From Glandiceps talaboti (lineage: Eukaryota; Hemichordata; Enteropneusta; Spengelidae), in the NCBI RefSeq assembly GCF_964340395.1, contig NC_135566.1:6927501-6991500 (forward strand): DNA of 64,000 nt, given 5' to 3'. A program made the position numbers and the translations under genes. Positions 12,801 through 35,639 of the stretch are shown piece by piece. Position 1 is the first letter of the stretch. Every line of letters starts with the position of its first letter. Below the pieces are notes generated by a model that did no database searches, was not told the origin of the DNA, and saw only the letters and a program-made list of their open reading frames with translations.

Positions 12801-15800
12801 AGCCACATCCATCCGTCTGGCTCATAAAACAGAATTATATTTGCCTACATACCCTTAATTCTCTATACATTACCCAGTCTCAGTACATACCTTCCTCTTG
12901 CCATACTTACTTACACCATTCTTTTTACATAGATCTTGCTATGGAGTGTGCATTGGTCATGTCTGAAATGGGCAGTAAGAATCCTGTCAAAATTTTACGG
13001 GGAGGTTACGAAGACTTCTCAGCATTATACCCATTCCTTAGAACACAGAAAATCATGTATATGCCAAGAGAGTTGGACAATCTTAAAACATATCCAATCG
13101 AAATTCTTCCTGGTCAAATCTATCTTGGTGATTACGAACAGTCTTGTAGTCCAGTTGTACAAAAAGATCTCAAGATCAAGGCCAGAATCAATGTCACTTT
13201 ACAGAACGACGAATTGTGAGTACTGTATTTCATTCATTCATTCATTCATTCATTCATTCATTCATTCATTCATTCATTCATTTTCAATATATGGGCAAAG
13301 AAAGTAGAAGACTGATTTATATTGTCTAAATACATTGCTTGTGTGAGATAATGCTTGTCCATGGTAACGACCTCCACTGAACTATAAATAAGGAATGGGT
13401 TTTAAACTGAGTGTTTGCCATAAAGCTGACATGATATAATTGATGTGAAATCATGAAATGATTCTCCAGAACCCAGAGTTTATAAAAATGTTGTTATTTC
13501 CTGGAGTGGCATTCCCCTTTGATGTACATCATTGGCCTGCCTCTTCACTAATAAATGATAAAACGAGCTTTGTTTGATTGAAAGATAAATATTATACCTG
13601 TGTTTAGAGAAATGATGGTGAAATAACAATGATGAACTTAAACAAGCCAATACATGTTACTTCTAGTACAATAAGAACAGAAACCTCATACCACTTAAGC
13701 TTAGTAGAATTATCTACTTAAATGCCCTGGTACAAGGATCTATCCTTCATGGTGGCTGGATGGTAAGAAAACACAAAATAGTTTAATCGTAAAATGGGCT
13801 AGTCAGGAGTTGTGGCCAGATGAAATTTATTTAAGGAGACAGCAGATTTCAGAGATTATTCTGTTGTGCCATGAATTGACTGGTTAAATTTGATAGGTCC
13901 AGTCAAGCCTTTCCATGACTGCAAATGATCTTTTATCTGACTTACCCCATATAGAGGGAAATAGAAATGAGATTGAAATTGTTAAACTGGAATGTAAAGG
14001 TGGGATGGTCCTTTTTAATCCAAGATAGGAATTTATCATTTTGTATAGTGATGTATTCATACAAATAAACTAGTCTAGATACTTACATGGTATCAAATCA
14101 TATCATCTGAGTTCTTGAGATTTGATGCCACTGATAGACTAGACTAACAATACAGCGGTACCATGGATTTACCATTGTGTTATGTTTTCTTCTAGTTTGC
14201 CAGCAGACGACAATGAAAATCTCCTTCATATTCCAGTACCAGATGAAAATGATTCTGATCTTTGTTCACACTTAAAAGCTGCCTGCCAGTTTATTGGTAA
14301 GTTGTTACTTAACTCATCTATCTTTGCATTCACCAAGTGTATATGGAGTTTATGTTTAAATTGCATTATTCATCAGCTTTGTTCAAAATGACAAATGAAG
14401 GAAAACAAATTGATATGAAAATTGGACATCATGTATTCGAAAAATATACCCAAAATTTTCCAATTGCTTCCCTTTACCTCAGCATTATTTTGGACAAGAG
14501 TTTCCAAGGATTGTGAAGCTCATCATTTTATATATTTCCCATTAATGTCACACCATAGTGTACAGCAGGGCAGCCAATCATTATACTATAACTCTATTTT
14601 GTAAAGGTCGCATGATGCAGCTTTGATGAAAATAACTTTTCTGACTCTCAAATACAATGAAGATAAAATTACAGCCTCACCTATGTTATCAGTAACTTAA
14701 CCTAATGTTAATTTGTCAATTTCATACTTAGTAAATTTAACTTATCCTGATGTGAAGAAACCGTTTTATTTTCTGTGAGTTGAGACCTTTGTCTCCTTTG
14801 AAATATAAGAAGTACATGTAGTGATATTCAATCATGTTGAATTTGCCTCCCAACAGAATCACATACTAAAGAGCGTGGAGCAGTATTGGTGTACAGTGAT
14901 CTAGGTATTAGTAGAAGTGTCTCAGTTGTTATAGCCCACCTTATGTATCTCTACAAATGGTCACTTCAAGTGAGTAAATTACTTCTGTATTATATGCACC
15001 TTATGTAAGATGGGAATACTACTTGGAAAACAATTAGTTTTTGTTGTGTGCAAAGACTCACACATGGTACTCCTAAGTATACCAGGAGTATGCCACTCCA
15101 GGAAATGAAGTCATTTTTCTAAACAATGGATTCTGGAAAGTCATCTCATGATTTTAAGAGATGTTTTACACTGAAGGGAATAGACACTCATGAATATCCA
15201 TTGTGTAACTATGAATATATCATTTCTGCTGACTCCCATAATGCAATAGTCCATAGCAAAGATACCCTATAAAGGCACAGTATCAGCTTGATGTTTCTCT
15301 GAAATCACAAATAATTATAGGTGATGTAAAATCATGAAATGACTCTCCAGAACCTGAGTGTTGCAATGAATAGTTTTTTATATGCAAGTACAAATATACA
15401 GGTATTTCTCTGAACCATGGAAAAATTAGTATGATTAAAGTATCAACAGCATTAGTATGTGGCTGTTTTGTTTGGATCTTGTAAGTTTTTCACTGTCATT
15501 GTAAGACTTGATGTGTAAAGAATAATAACTTTTCGTGCTAAGTTTTGTCAATGTTATCAAAACTGACATTCTAATTTAAGGAAATCTATATATGAATGAT
15601 ATCTATATTATAGTACAGGGATTTTATTTCACACATTGATTGAAATTGAACATGAAATATTCAAAAAATATGTCGATTATATATCCAAATATTTTTAGTC
15701 ATTCACGCACACACAAACAGACAAGCACACACGTATGTACACACACATGTTGCACATACATGTGCATGCATGCGCACACATGCACACGTGCATGCACACA

Positions 15801-16066
15801 CACACAAACAAACAAGCAAACGCACACATATACCATTTCTTTTTTTGTGACAAACAACATTTCAAGATGTGTAGGTGTTGCACAAAAAGTCCTATTAATT
15901 TGCAAACCCTTGTATTTTTTACCTCTGTCAGGATGCATACAATCATGTTCAACGCTGCAAAATGAATATCCGTCCAAATAGAGGATTTGTAGAACAGCTG
16001 TCACGGTGGGAAACAGAAGTCCATGATGGTGAAACCCTTACTAATGTTGCAGATCCAAATTATTAA
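9810..16066 (+). CDS. STYXL1: Serine/threonine/tyrosine-interacting-like protein 1 (MK-STYX), pseudophosphatase
   Basis: Exons: 9810-9912, 11184-11245, 11916-12015, 12933-13215, 14196-14296, 14857-14969, 15932-16066. They give 897 nt, or 298 residues, close to the human protein. The N-terminal half (about 10-135) is a rhodanese/CDC25-homology domain. The rest (about 150-290) is a dual-specificity phosphatase fold starting near [16 protein letters not shown]. The P-loop reads [10 protein letters not shown], so Ser230 stands where the catalytic Cys should be while the Arg is kept. The human protein is likewise Cys-to-Ser and catalytically dead, so the role is scaffold or regulator, not enzyme. 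The start [16 protein letters not shown] aligns with the human N-terminus. Met at 9825 and an in-frame upstream Met at 9708 are less likely alternatives. The gene is head-to-head with MDH2. Confidence 0.95.
12154..12300. repeat. Foldback (hairpin) element in STYXL1 intron 3
   Basis: The left arm, beginning TTATTCCCCAATATTTTTCT, is mirrored by a right arm ending in AGAAAAATATTGGAGAATAA. Inner stem pieces TGACCTAAGG (12197-12206) and CCTTAGGTCA (12247-12256) extend the palindrome. It looks like a short non-autonomous foldback or MITE element. It has no coding capacity and would fold as RNA in the pre-mRNA. Confidence 0.8.
12604..12672. repeat. (TTGTG)n pentanucleotide microsatellite
   Basis: About thirteen uninterrupted units in STYXL1 intron 3, followed by degenerate TGGTG and TTATG units. 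Confidence 0.95.
13229..13281. repeat. (TTCA)n microsatellite next to a splice donor
   Basis: Thirteen or so ATTC units begin about 14 bp after the donor of STYXL1 exon 4. Reading through them gives a long spurious Ser/Phe/Ile/His frame. Confidence 0.95.
13445..13530 (-). repeat. MITE-like repeat, half copy
   Basis: Carries ATCATGAAATGATTCTCCAG and TTTCCTGGAGTGGCATTCCC. The latter is the terminal sequence of the inverted-repeat element at 32005-32266. Only one end is recognisable. Confidence 0.55.
15081..15370. repeat. MITE-like interspersed repeat in STYXL1 intron 6
   Basis: The left part has GCCACTCCAGGAAATGAAG and CTCATGATTTTAAG. The right part has AAAATCATGAAATGACTCTC. These are inverted relative to one another and match elements at 13445-13530, 32005-32266 and 59035-59280. 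An internal stretch (GTTTTACACTGAAGGGAATA, AGCAAAGATACC, TTGATGTTTCTCTGAAATC) is shared with the 59 kb copy. Confidence 0.6.
15705..15830. repeat. CA-rich imperfect repeat
   Basis: Cryptic CACA/CATG repeat in STYXL1 intron 6, about 100 bp before the last exon. It produces spurious His/Thr- and Cys/Val-rich frames. Confidence 0.85.
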
Positions 16067-16590
16067 AACCACAAAAAGCCTTTTATATGTGCACAAGTAC
16101 TATATTATATATTTTTAGAATTTTAAAACCGTGTAAATTCATAGAAAATGTCCTTAAAAGTTCATAACATTTTTGTGTAATTTCATTTACTTTTCTTATT
16201 TTGCACCAGAGTACTAATTTCTGGCTCAGAACCATGTAGATTTTCTATCATTATTGTTCAAGTCATTTCTGCATTATTGCTAACAGGTGCACAATTAAAA
16301 TTGACAGTTGTTCATGTTATAAATATCCTCAACAAAATGTTTGGCTACTTACAGTTAGATAATGAAATTTATCTCAAAATTAATTTATGTATAAATACAG
16401 CATTCTAGATACTTACTGCGATGTAACAGTGTAAGTCAAGTATTGTTACTGTGTTTACCCTGATATGTTCAGACTTGTACATAACAGTGATACTATACTT
16501 TGTTTTTAAACCTGTTATTTCAACATATATGTATATCTACTGAACTTGAGAGTGTATATATGTAAATAAAATAATTCAAACATTAATTCA
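16067..16590 (+). promoter_or_regulatory. STYXL1: STYXL1 3' UTR with polyadenylation signal
   Basis: AT-rich sequence after the stop codon. AATAAA at 16565-16570 is the first well-placed canonical signal, giving a 3' UTR of roughly 520 nt. Confidence 0.6.
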
Positions 16591-19250
16591 TTTTTGTTTC
16601 TTTGACTTTTTGTGTAAATTTGTTTCTGTGTTCAAAATGGGAACCTGGTAAGTCCAACATGAAGGAAATTATATTATATAAGTTACATCAACAAAACCGA
16701 AATGCATGTGTAGTGTAAAGGTTTTTGATGTCACCTATTTACATAATTACTGACTTTTAGGAAATTGGGCAATATCTTAAAGAATGGAAGCTTAAATTAC
16801 ATATAATTTTGCACATACGTTGACAAATTATGTCAAAACACACTTATCCTATAAAGCTTGTTGGTGTAGCTTTTAGTAGTAATAAGTCATTTGCATTATG
16901 AATGATTTTTGACAATCATAATGCATGCTTCAAATTGAAATGACTTGGTTCATATATTTGCGGTGGCATGCAAACACACAACCTATATTTTTAACAAATG
17001 GCAATGCATACTCACAATTTCATATCACTCGGTATGTAAAGAAAAGAGCAGTTTTTGGCTGTTCAACTCACAATATAAATATATATAGAAAATGGTCGCC
17101 ATCTTCAACTTCCAGTACAACAGAGATTATGTATTCATTGTAAAACTGTAAATAATGTACTGAATGTCGAGCATAAATATAACTTTTTATTTGTATGTCC
17201 CTTTACCATGCGAAGAACTAAGACCACATTGGAGAGTAAATCCTTGCGAGTACAATTTAGTTCAATTTTTGTTATCACAAGATCAGGTCATAGTATTAGA
17301 ATTATCCTTGTATCTTTAAAATGCAACCACTTTCAGTTCTAATTCAATTTTGTTTAGCTTCAAAATCTACAGCAATCTTGTTTTCTCATGTACATGGTTA
17401 GCATATTCAACCAAACACTTTAGGTGGAGCACTTTAAATAGCTACTGGCAGATTCAGAGATTGTTCAGGGAAATTGACTTTATAGTCCAGCTCCCTCTAG
17501 AAGTTAGTTGTTAGTTTTTATTTGTTGGTCACTGTCATAAATATCTTGTATTTGGTTGACATCACCTCAGATGTTCCTGAACAAAAGAATTTATACAAAT
17601 TGACTGGTTACGTGGTGGCGCTGCTCATGTATAGTGCAGTCATCAGCTGTTCGAAGGTCACCATACAATTTGCTTGAGTGGATTTGAATTAATTGCTATG
17701 GTAAATTAGACAAAAGTTTCCACTGCACTTAATAGTGTGAAGAGCGGCGATGAAGAGAGGTAGCAATAAAACGAGAAACATTTTATTTTCAATGCGAGGA
17801 TGATGTACGCTGCATGCCCCGCCCACTATGTGAATGGGTAACGTTGATTGGCTTAGCCACCATAATCTGTGACCCGTCTTCGGCAATCTTCGACTGATAG
17901 CGATTTGCAAGAAGGTGAGTATCTGTGGCATGGAATCATATTAATAATGAATGAAAAATATGAAGGTAGCATGTTTAGTTCCGTACTCTCGCAAACTAGC
18001 AATAGAACGAAAAGACTGTAGAGGCTGTTTGAAGAATTCAGTGCTGCTTTCTTCAGCTTTGTCTAGGGTCTTGACCTGTAGTAATCTTGTGCAAATAAAA
18101 TGGTGGGCAAATTACAAACAGGTCACGAACATATCCGATTGATTGATTGATAATCTCTGAGACATTCTTGTACTATGTAGGGAACTACGCCAGCTATACT
18201 TTGTAAACGATTCACGGAAGGAAAACTTTTATGCAGTGTTTGTAAAAATTACAATATTTTGGTGGTACTAATTATCGTGTCTGGCGACATCAACAACTTC
18301 GTGGATTTACGGAAGCCACGATTTGCTCACAGATAACCACGCAGGTACACGTTGGATGTGTGATGAGAAGGTAGAATTTAGAAGTCGTAGCGACTAGAAG
18401 CCCTGGCGTCACTTGTTCCTTTTTTGCACAGTATGTAATAATTCTTTTGCCAGACAACTTTTCAGTGAGACACGTCGATTTATCCGAGGCAAATGAGAGG
18501 CGTTTGATGAAGAGGACTACATGAAAAATTGCTCACTTTTTTGAAGTTTCGTACTCATTTGCATACGGCACATGGTGGAAGATGTTTTTATTACCCGCCT
18601 TGCTATTAGCACAACGCGTCATCGTACATGTACTCACAAAACTTATATAATAAGGTCGAAGTGTTGTGTTGACATAGCTTTACCCGGTAACCAACATTCC
18701 AAGAGATTGGTGGAATATCAACAAATGAACTTGTACAGTAATAGTATACAGTGGCAGCTATATTTCATTGCACATTGGAATGTTGTGGGCCGCGTAATAT
18801 CGTGATGTCCATCTTTGAAATGTTTAATTTTTCTGGCATTTTATGACAATCAAAAAAATGTTCATAGCCAAAAAAGAAATATCACTTAGTATGTGACTAG
18901 AGTTAAAAACATATCAGGTTTCAACTTTCACTAGTTTATGAAGATCAAGATTTTTTTTATAGTTGTATTGCAAGGATTTGGCAGCACAAGGGGCTTACCT
19001 TCATTTTATCAGCAATAACAATTATGTATGTTACTTTACAAATGTGATGGTAATTTTATATAGTAGAAAAATGTCACCATCATAAAAATGGTATTCATGC
19101 TTGAGTTAAAAGAGAAACTTGACATGTAAACTGGGGGGGGGGGGGGGGGGTATCGTAGTTCACTTTGCTATACTCAACTAATATTGCCTCATTTGTCTTC
19201 CATGCTTACTGTAGTAGCATGGCTTATGTTTAAACACAGTGATTTTTTTT
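16591..19250. other. Intergenic region upstream of PIWI copy A
   Basis: No protein exon recognised. A non-coding first exon of PIWI A is expected here, because a splice acceptor lies just before its coding exon. GCAAGAAG|GTGAGTAT near 17907-17922 is one candidate donor, but I cannot confirm it. A run of 18 G lies at 19133-19150. Confidence 0.45.
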
Positions 19251-19255
19251 TTCAG

Positions 19256-19295
19256 TGAAGCAAAAATCTGCATAGGATCAACCAGGTAAATAAGT
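19256..19295 (+). other. 5' UTR segment of PIWI copy A after a spliced leader exon
   Basis: A pyrimidine tract ending in TTTTTTTTTCAG (acceptor at 19254-19255) precedes about 40 nt and then the start codon. The segment CTGCATAGGATCAACCAGGT and the ATG that follows are matched almost exactly upstream of copy B (37372-37408). Similarity ends about at the acceptor, which marks the 5' edge of the duplicated block. Confidence 0.65.
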
Positions 19296-30695
<11,400 letters not shown>

Positions 30696-32520
30696 ACATC
30701 ACAAAAACAAAGATGTTCTGAAACTACATGGAAAGTACTACCAAACTGAAGTTGGTACATGTTTTACTGGGAAGACTTTTGTAGTCTGTATTGCCAGGAT
30801 GGTCTGTGTTCATAAACTTTTTACAATATTCAGGGATTTATTACCCTTTCTAGTTATGTGTTGAGAAGATATATGAAAGACTGAAAGACAGTTTAAGTGT
30901 TAAAACAATACAAGTACTAGAGAAGGATAGAAGTTATGTGTTTAAAAGATATATGGAAGAGAGACTTGATGAAGTGTTGAAAGGCTGTAAGTGACAAAGA
31001 AGGAATAATCTTGTTTCTTGAAAGTAAATCATGATATGATGTTTTAGAGGAGATAATTCATCAAAAGTCAGAGATTTAGTTTTCTTGTGTTGATATTTTG
31101 GCTAAACATTTTCTTAGCCTTTGCAGGCAGAGGTATTTGCTCAGGGTGTCTGCAGAAGTATTGTAGTAATAGTAGTTACTTTAACCAGCAGAGAAATGGT
31201 AATTTGATTTACTGGTCACCTGTTGTTTTTTGAAGAAATGTGCTATCATTGCAAAGATGGGCAAACTATGCAAAAGGCTATCTTCTAATTTACAACATAT
31301 GGAAATCTTATAAATAATAGATCTCAGTTGAGAAAGTCTCGCCACATTGTCATTTTCCGCTGACAATTCAGTTTACCCCAAAAAAAGTGTCCTACGTGTC
31401 AAGAACAGAAATACATTACATTTGAACAGTGACTAGGAAATACTGCATCTATAAAAAATACAATATGTGATCAGTCTCTGTTTCCAAAAGGTTGTACTGA
31501 GGAAACAATCAAGATTCTTCTTTTAGTGATATTTCGCTACAGCAATGAGAAGACAAAATGTATCCATCACCGGAAAACATCCAATAGAGTGATACCAATT
31601 TATATTTTGACTGACAAAGGAGAGTCATAGATTCAGCTTGCTTTATAAGATGATGTTTCTAAAAATTCATATCTTAGTCCAGATATACGGAAGTCTGAAA
31701 TCATCACATATTCAAATTATGATGCCTACTTTCATATTGTGTTCTTGACATGCGTATTGCATTAGGAGTATATTAGAGAAACACATTCCAATTATCAGTT
31801 ACTTACAATTCTTATTACGGAGTGAAAGATGTTTTTATAAACAAACTTTTTTTTGTCTCAGATCATAGTCTCAGGTAGTAGTAGATTTTTGAGTTGATTT
31901 AGTTGAAAGATTTTGCTGTGTGTGAATCACATAGTTTAGACACGCGAGGATTATGCATACTGACTAATACGTAGATAAAAGTGATAGATTTCACTAGTAT
32001 AAATGGGAACACAACTCCAGGAAATAAAGGCATTTTTGTAAACTTGGGTTGTCGAAAGCCATTTAGGATTTTACGTTGCTTACATTACGTGCGATTGCCA
32101 TTAGACTGCGTGATCGCTAATAGGAGAGGCCAGTAAGCAATGGACAGCCAGTAATTTTCTCTTCAAATTTCTCGGCAATTGCACATAATGTAAGTTATGT
32201 AAAGCCATAAAATGACTCCATTGCAAAGTTAACAAAAATGCCTGAACTTCCTGGAGTAGCATTCCCTTTAGCTTGATGTGGACAGTTCTAGTTCTATACA
32301 GCTTTTTGATTACTGACGAGTAGATCTGCAATTATGTAAAACAAAAACACTACCCGACTAGTTTTGTTTTGAAGCTCTGATCTAAAGTAGTTTGATCACA
32401 GATAGGTTATATTCTTTTTTTACATATTTTATTACATATTATATATATTTATATTACTGTAATTTTTGTCATTATTTGATGTTATTGTTGTTGATGGCCA
32501 ATAAATATGTATGGACATCC
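30696..32520 (+). promoter_or_regulatory. PIWI copy A 3' UTR and downstream
   Basis: Sequence after the stop is alignable to that after copy B to about 31450 (B about 53740), so the duplication included the 3' UTR. AATAAA at 32500-32505 is a good polyadenylation signal. At the position where B has AATAAA (53609-53614), A reads AATAAT. Confidence 0.5.
32005..32266. mobile_element. MITE-like element with terminal inverted repeats
   Basis: About 262 bp. The left end GGGAACACAACTCCAGGAAA is mirrored by a right end reading CTTCCTGGAGTAGCATTCCC. Inverted similarity continues inward for about 65 bp (GGCATTTTTGTAAAC against GTTAACAAAAATGCC). No coding capacity. Related pieces occur at 13445-13530, 15081-15370 and 59035-59280. 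Confidence 0.7.
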
Positions 32521-32560
32521 ATTGTTGTGTAAGATCGTGTTTCTTGGAACTTGATTTTAC

Positions 32561-32976
32561 CATGGTAGTTGAACCTTCGGTTTTCTAAGATAGACACAAA
32601 CAAAAACCTGGTAGTTGAACCTTCGGTTTTCTAAGATAGACACAAACAAAAACCTGGTAGTTGAACCTTCGGTTTTCTAAGATAGACACAAACTAAAACC
32701 TGGTAGTTGAACCTTCGGTTTTCTAAGATAGACACAAACAAAAACCTGGTAGTTGAACCTTCGGTTTTCTAAGATAGACACAAACAAAAACCTGGTAGTT
32801 GAACCTTCGGTTTTCTAAGATAGACACAAACAAAAACCTGGTAGTTGAACCTTCGGTTTTCTAAGATAGACACAAACTAAAACCTGGTAGTTGAACCTTC
32901 GGTTTTCTAAGATAGACACAAACTAAAACCTGGTAGTTGAACCTTCGGTTTTCTAAGATAGACACAAACAAAAACT
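32561..32976. repeat. 46 bp minisatellite, 9 copies
   Basis: The near-identical unit contains GGTAGTTGAACCTTCGGTTT and then TAAGATAGACACAAAC. The only regular variant is CAAACAAAAA against CAAACTAAAA. Part of the unit (TAAGATAGACACAAACTA) is the reverse complement of sequence at 33174-33191, suggesting the unit grew from the end of the dispersed repeat there. Confidence 0.95.
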
Positions 32977-33099
32977 TATCATGTCACAACATGTTGATGT
33001 CTACGTCTTTGTAAACCTGTTTATTTAGAGTTCTATAAAACTTGCAGTGCTGTTTTGTGAGTAGTGGTGAAAATCACATTGGGCCATTGTTTTAGTGGT

Positions 33100-33200
33100 C
33101 TGAGGAATCACACAACAGAGGAACCACTATCACCCACTTGTGTAAATCTACCACATTAAAGAACAATAGATTTAGTTTGTGTCTATCTTAGTAAACCAAA
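33100..33200. repeat. Dispersed repeat, inverted copy of 29690-29790
   Basis: Reverse complement of the sequence in PIWI A intron 15, with a 3' end matching the 46 bp minisatellite unit. The two copies lie about 3.4 kb apart in opposite orientation. Confidence 0.7.
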
Positions 33201-33442
33201 GGCTGGATTACCAGTGTCGTATATGCATCGGAAATAATTCTTAACAAAAATATGTTGTGCCGACTATTTGAAAGTCAAGTCTTTCAGGTTTGGAGTCAGT
33301 CAATCCTTTGAATTCTTGGTACCTTCAATAGCATTATAACATGATATGTGCCAGAGGCTTAAAATAGTTTTATTTCTACTTTAAAGTTCCTCAGACTACT
33401 ATAGTGGTCTGAATTTGAGTTGATGAGAGAGTGAAATTCTAT

Positions 33443-33468
33443 GGGGGGGGGGGGGGGGGGGGGGGGGG
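33443..33468. repeat. Homopolymer run of 26 G
   Basis: Uninterrupted G run between the PIWI copies. Other long G runs lie at 19133-19150, 19781-19797 and 57561-57580. The true length may differ, since such runs are error-prone. Confidence 0.9.
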
Positions 33469-34139
33469 TTTGCTTGTTGATCAATCTGTCCTTGACACGT
33501 CACTGCTTTGTTAATAGGATTTGTTAGGAGTCTATCAAATGTTGTGTACCCAGTGGCATCAGTGATTCATTCACTACAATACAGTGTTTGTGTCGAAATA
33601 CTGAAAATTCGTGAATTATATTCCAATTTGTTTCTGTTTAATAATAATACTTTGTGTACACTTCTTATCATCCGAGTATCCGGATTCAATGGTTCGATGA
33701 TCACAGTTAAAAACATAAGAAACAGGAATTTTTACCATAAAATGGGAAACTTGTTGATGGATCTTCCTAACACAATACAAAACAGGGTCAACAGCTGAAG
33801 TATTGCATACAATCACAGGGGCCAGCGAGCATGTAATTGATTGAACGATCGATCGATTTATTGATTTATTATTTGGTTCATTGATTGACCAATTGAATAT
33901 TCAATTTTTATGGTGCAATATAACTTATTTTGTGTGTGATATTGATCAATTGACTCATATATTTTTGTGGTGATATAAAACTTTTTTCCTTCTTTCCCTG
34001 GCTACTTTTCTCTCTTTCAGCTGTATCTCAGACGCTGTATGTAATCCACTCTTTATTATTAAATAAAGACACCTTGTCCATTCTTCTCCTATCCAAATTA
34101 AAACACCCTGTAATCTTATAATTGGCAAGAGTTCGCTTA

Positions 34140-34560
34140 CATTACATTCAGGCCCCTGTGGTCCATTGTTACAGTGGCATGTCACCTTTAAAGTTAATGG
34201 TTCGAGTATATTCATCATGGTCCTCTGTTTCAGTTACATGTCACCTTACATAACTAGTATATTCATGCATAGACCCTTAAAGGCTATGTGCCTTAGACTA
34301 GCATATTCATAAGCTAATACACCATTCAATACAAAAAGTAAAACAAAAAATAATTTTTTGTGAAGAAAGAAAGTAAACAAATATGACCAACTTCAAGCCC
34401 CTGTGGTCCATTGTTTCAGTTACTTGTCACCTTTACATAACTAGTATATTCATGGTCCATTCCATTGTTTCAGTTACGTGTCACCTTACATGACTCTAGT
34501 ATACTAGTATTCATACATAGACTAGCATATTCATGAGCTAATTCACCATTCAACTGAAAA
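34140..34560. repeat. Direct duplication of about 170 bp, two diverged copies
   Basis: Copies at about 34148-34330 and 34395-34560 share CCCCTGTGGTCCATTGTT, ACATAACTAGTATATTCATG and GACTAGCATATTCAT in the same order. No gene recognised. Confidence 0.65.
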
Positions 34561-34959
34561 CTACACAGTTCATCAAAAGTTCCCTATACCTGTTCAACAA
34601 CAAGCTTGTCTTGATAGGAGATTTAGTTATTTCGCTGTATTCCACACAGAAATAGGAGAGCTGGTATCAACAAGGTCAGAAACATCAAGACAATTTCAAC
34701 TATTCCAAAGCCATATTATATACAGTGTTTTTCAAAGGCCGGTAAGTGTTACTCACTTAATTTATCGGAGATCAGTAAGGGTGTGGCCGACTAATCAACG
34801 ACAGACTCGGTTAAACAACTGTAGATGGCAATAGTGAAATTATATATATATTAATCATAGCGACGTAAACTACGTGTTCTAATGTGTTGTCTGATACAAT
34901 GCATTAGGTTTGCTTTCAATTACATGTAATTTCTCAAGTGGTTTACAGTCTGTTATTGT

Positions 34960-35510
34960 TTACTATTGATCTCCCCCTAGAAGCCCTGGAGGTTTTTGTA
35001 CCCTTAAAGGCAATTTTAGGCTGTTCACACCCTTTCAAACAATAATCTCCAAGCTTTACAAGACAGCACCATCAAGTATCAGAAACTATTCTTTATGACT
35101 TATATAGGGTTGAAATATGTTCTTAAAAAGTTAAATGTCATCATTATAGTAAAGGTCAGCACATATGTAATGGTAGTATCATTGGTAGGGGAGATTTGGA
35201 CTTTTAAGGCAATTTAGACTATCTTGGTAAACATTTCACATCTTTAAAAGACAACGTCATCTCAAATTAGCATAGGGTGAAAATATTTTAAGAAAGTTTA
35301 ATACCATTGTGACAGTAAAAATGTTGGTGCATCTGATTGTTGGTTGAATGCATGAGTGACCTCTGGGGGTGAGAGAGTCCTAAGGGTTTTCCACTGGCAG
35401 ATCTGGAGTTTTTTGTTTATTTCTATTGAGGCATTTTTAGGTTATTCATAGTCTTTGAGGTAATATTTCCAAGCTTTGAAAAGCTAACGTAAATGTAAGA
35501 TTTAAACGAG
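34960..35510. repeat. Degenerate ~210 bp tandem repeat, 3 copies
   Basis: Three diverged blocks (about 34975-35150, 35185-35330 and 35395-35510) each carry an AGGCAATTTTAGG-like segment, a CTTTxxAAGACA-like segment and an A/T-rich GAAAATATTT-like end. Recognised by eye and approximate. Confidence 0.4.
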
Positions 35511-35639
35511 TTTCCCATGTCACATAAAAGTGGGCCTGTAACATTGGTAATGGGGCATTAATATTGCATGTATAGTAAAGTCACTGGTATGTTAGCGAAC
35601 TTTAGGTGGTCATACCTATAGTTTATAATAGAAACTGGA

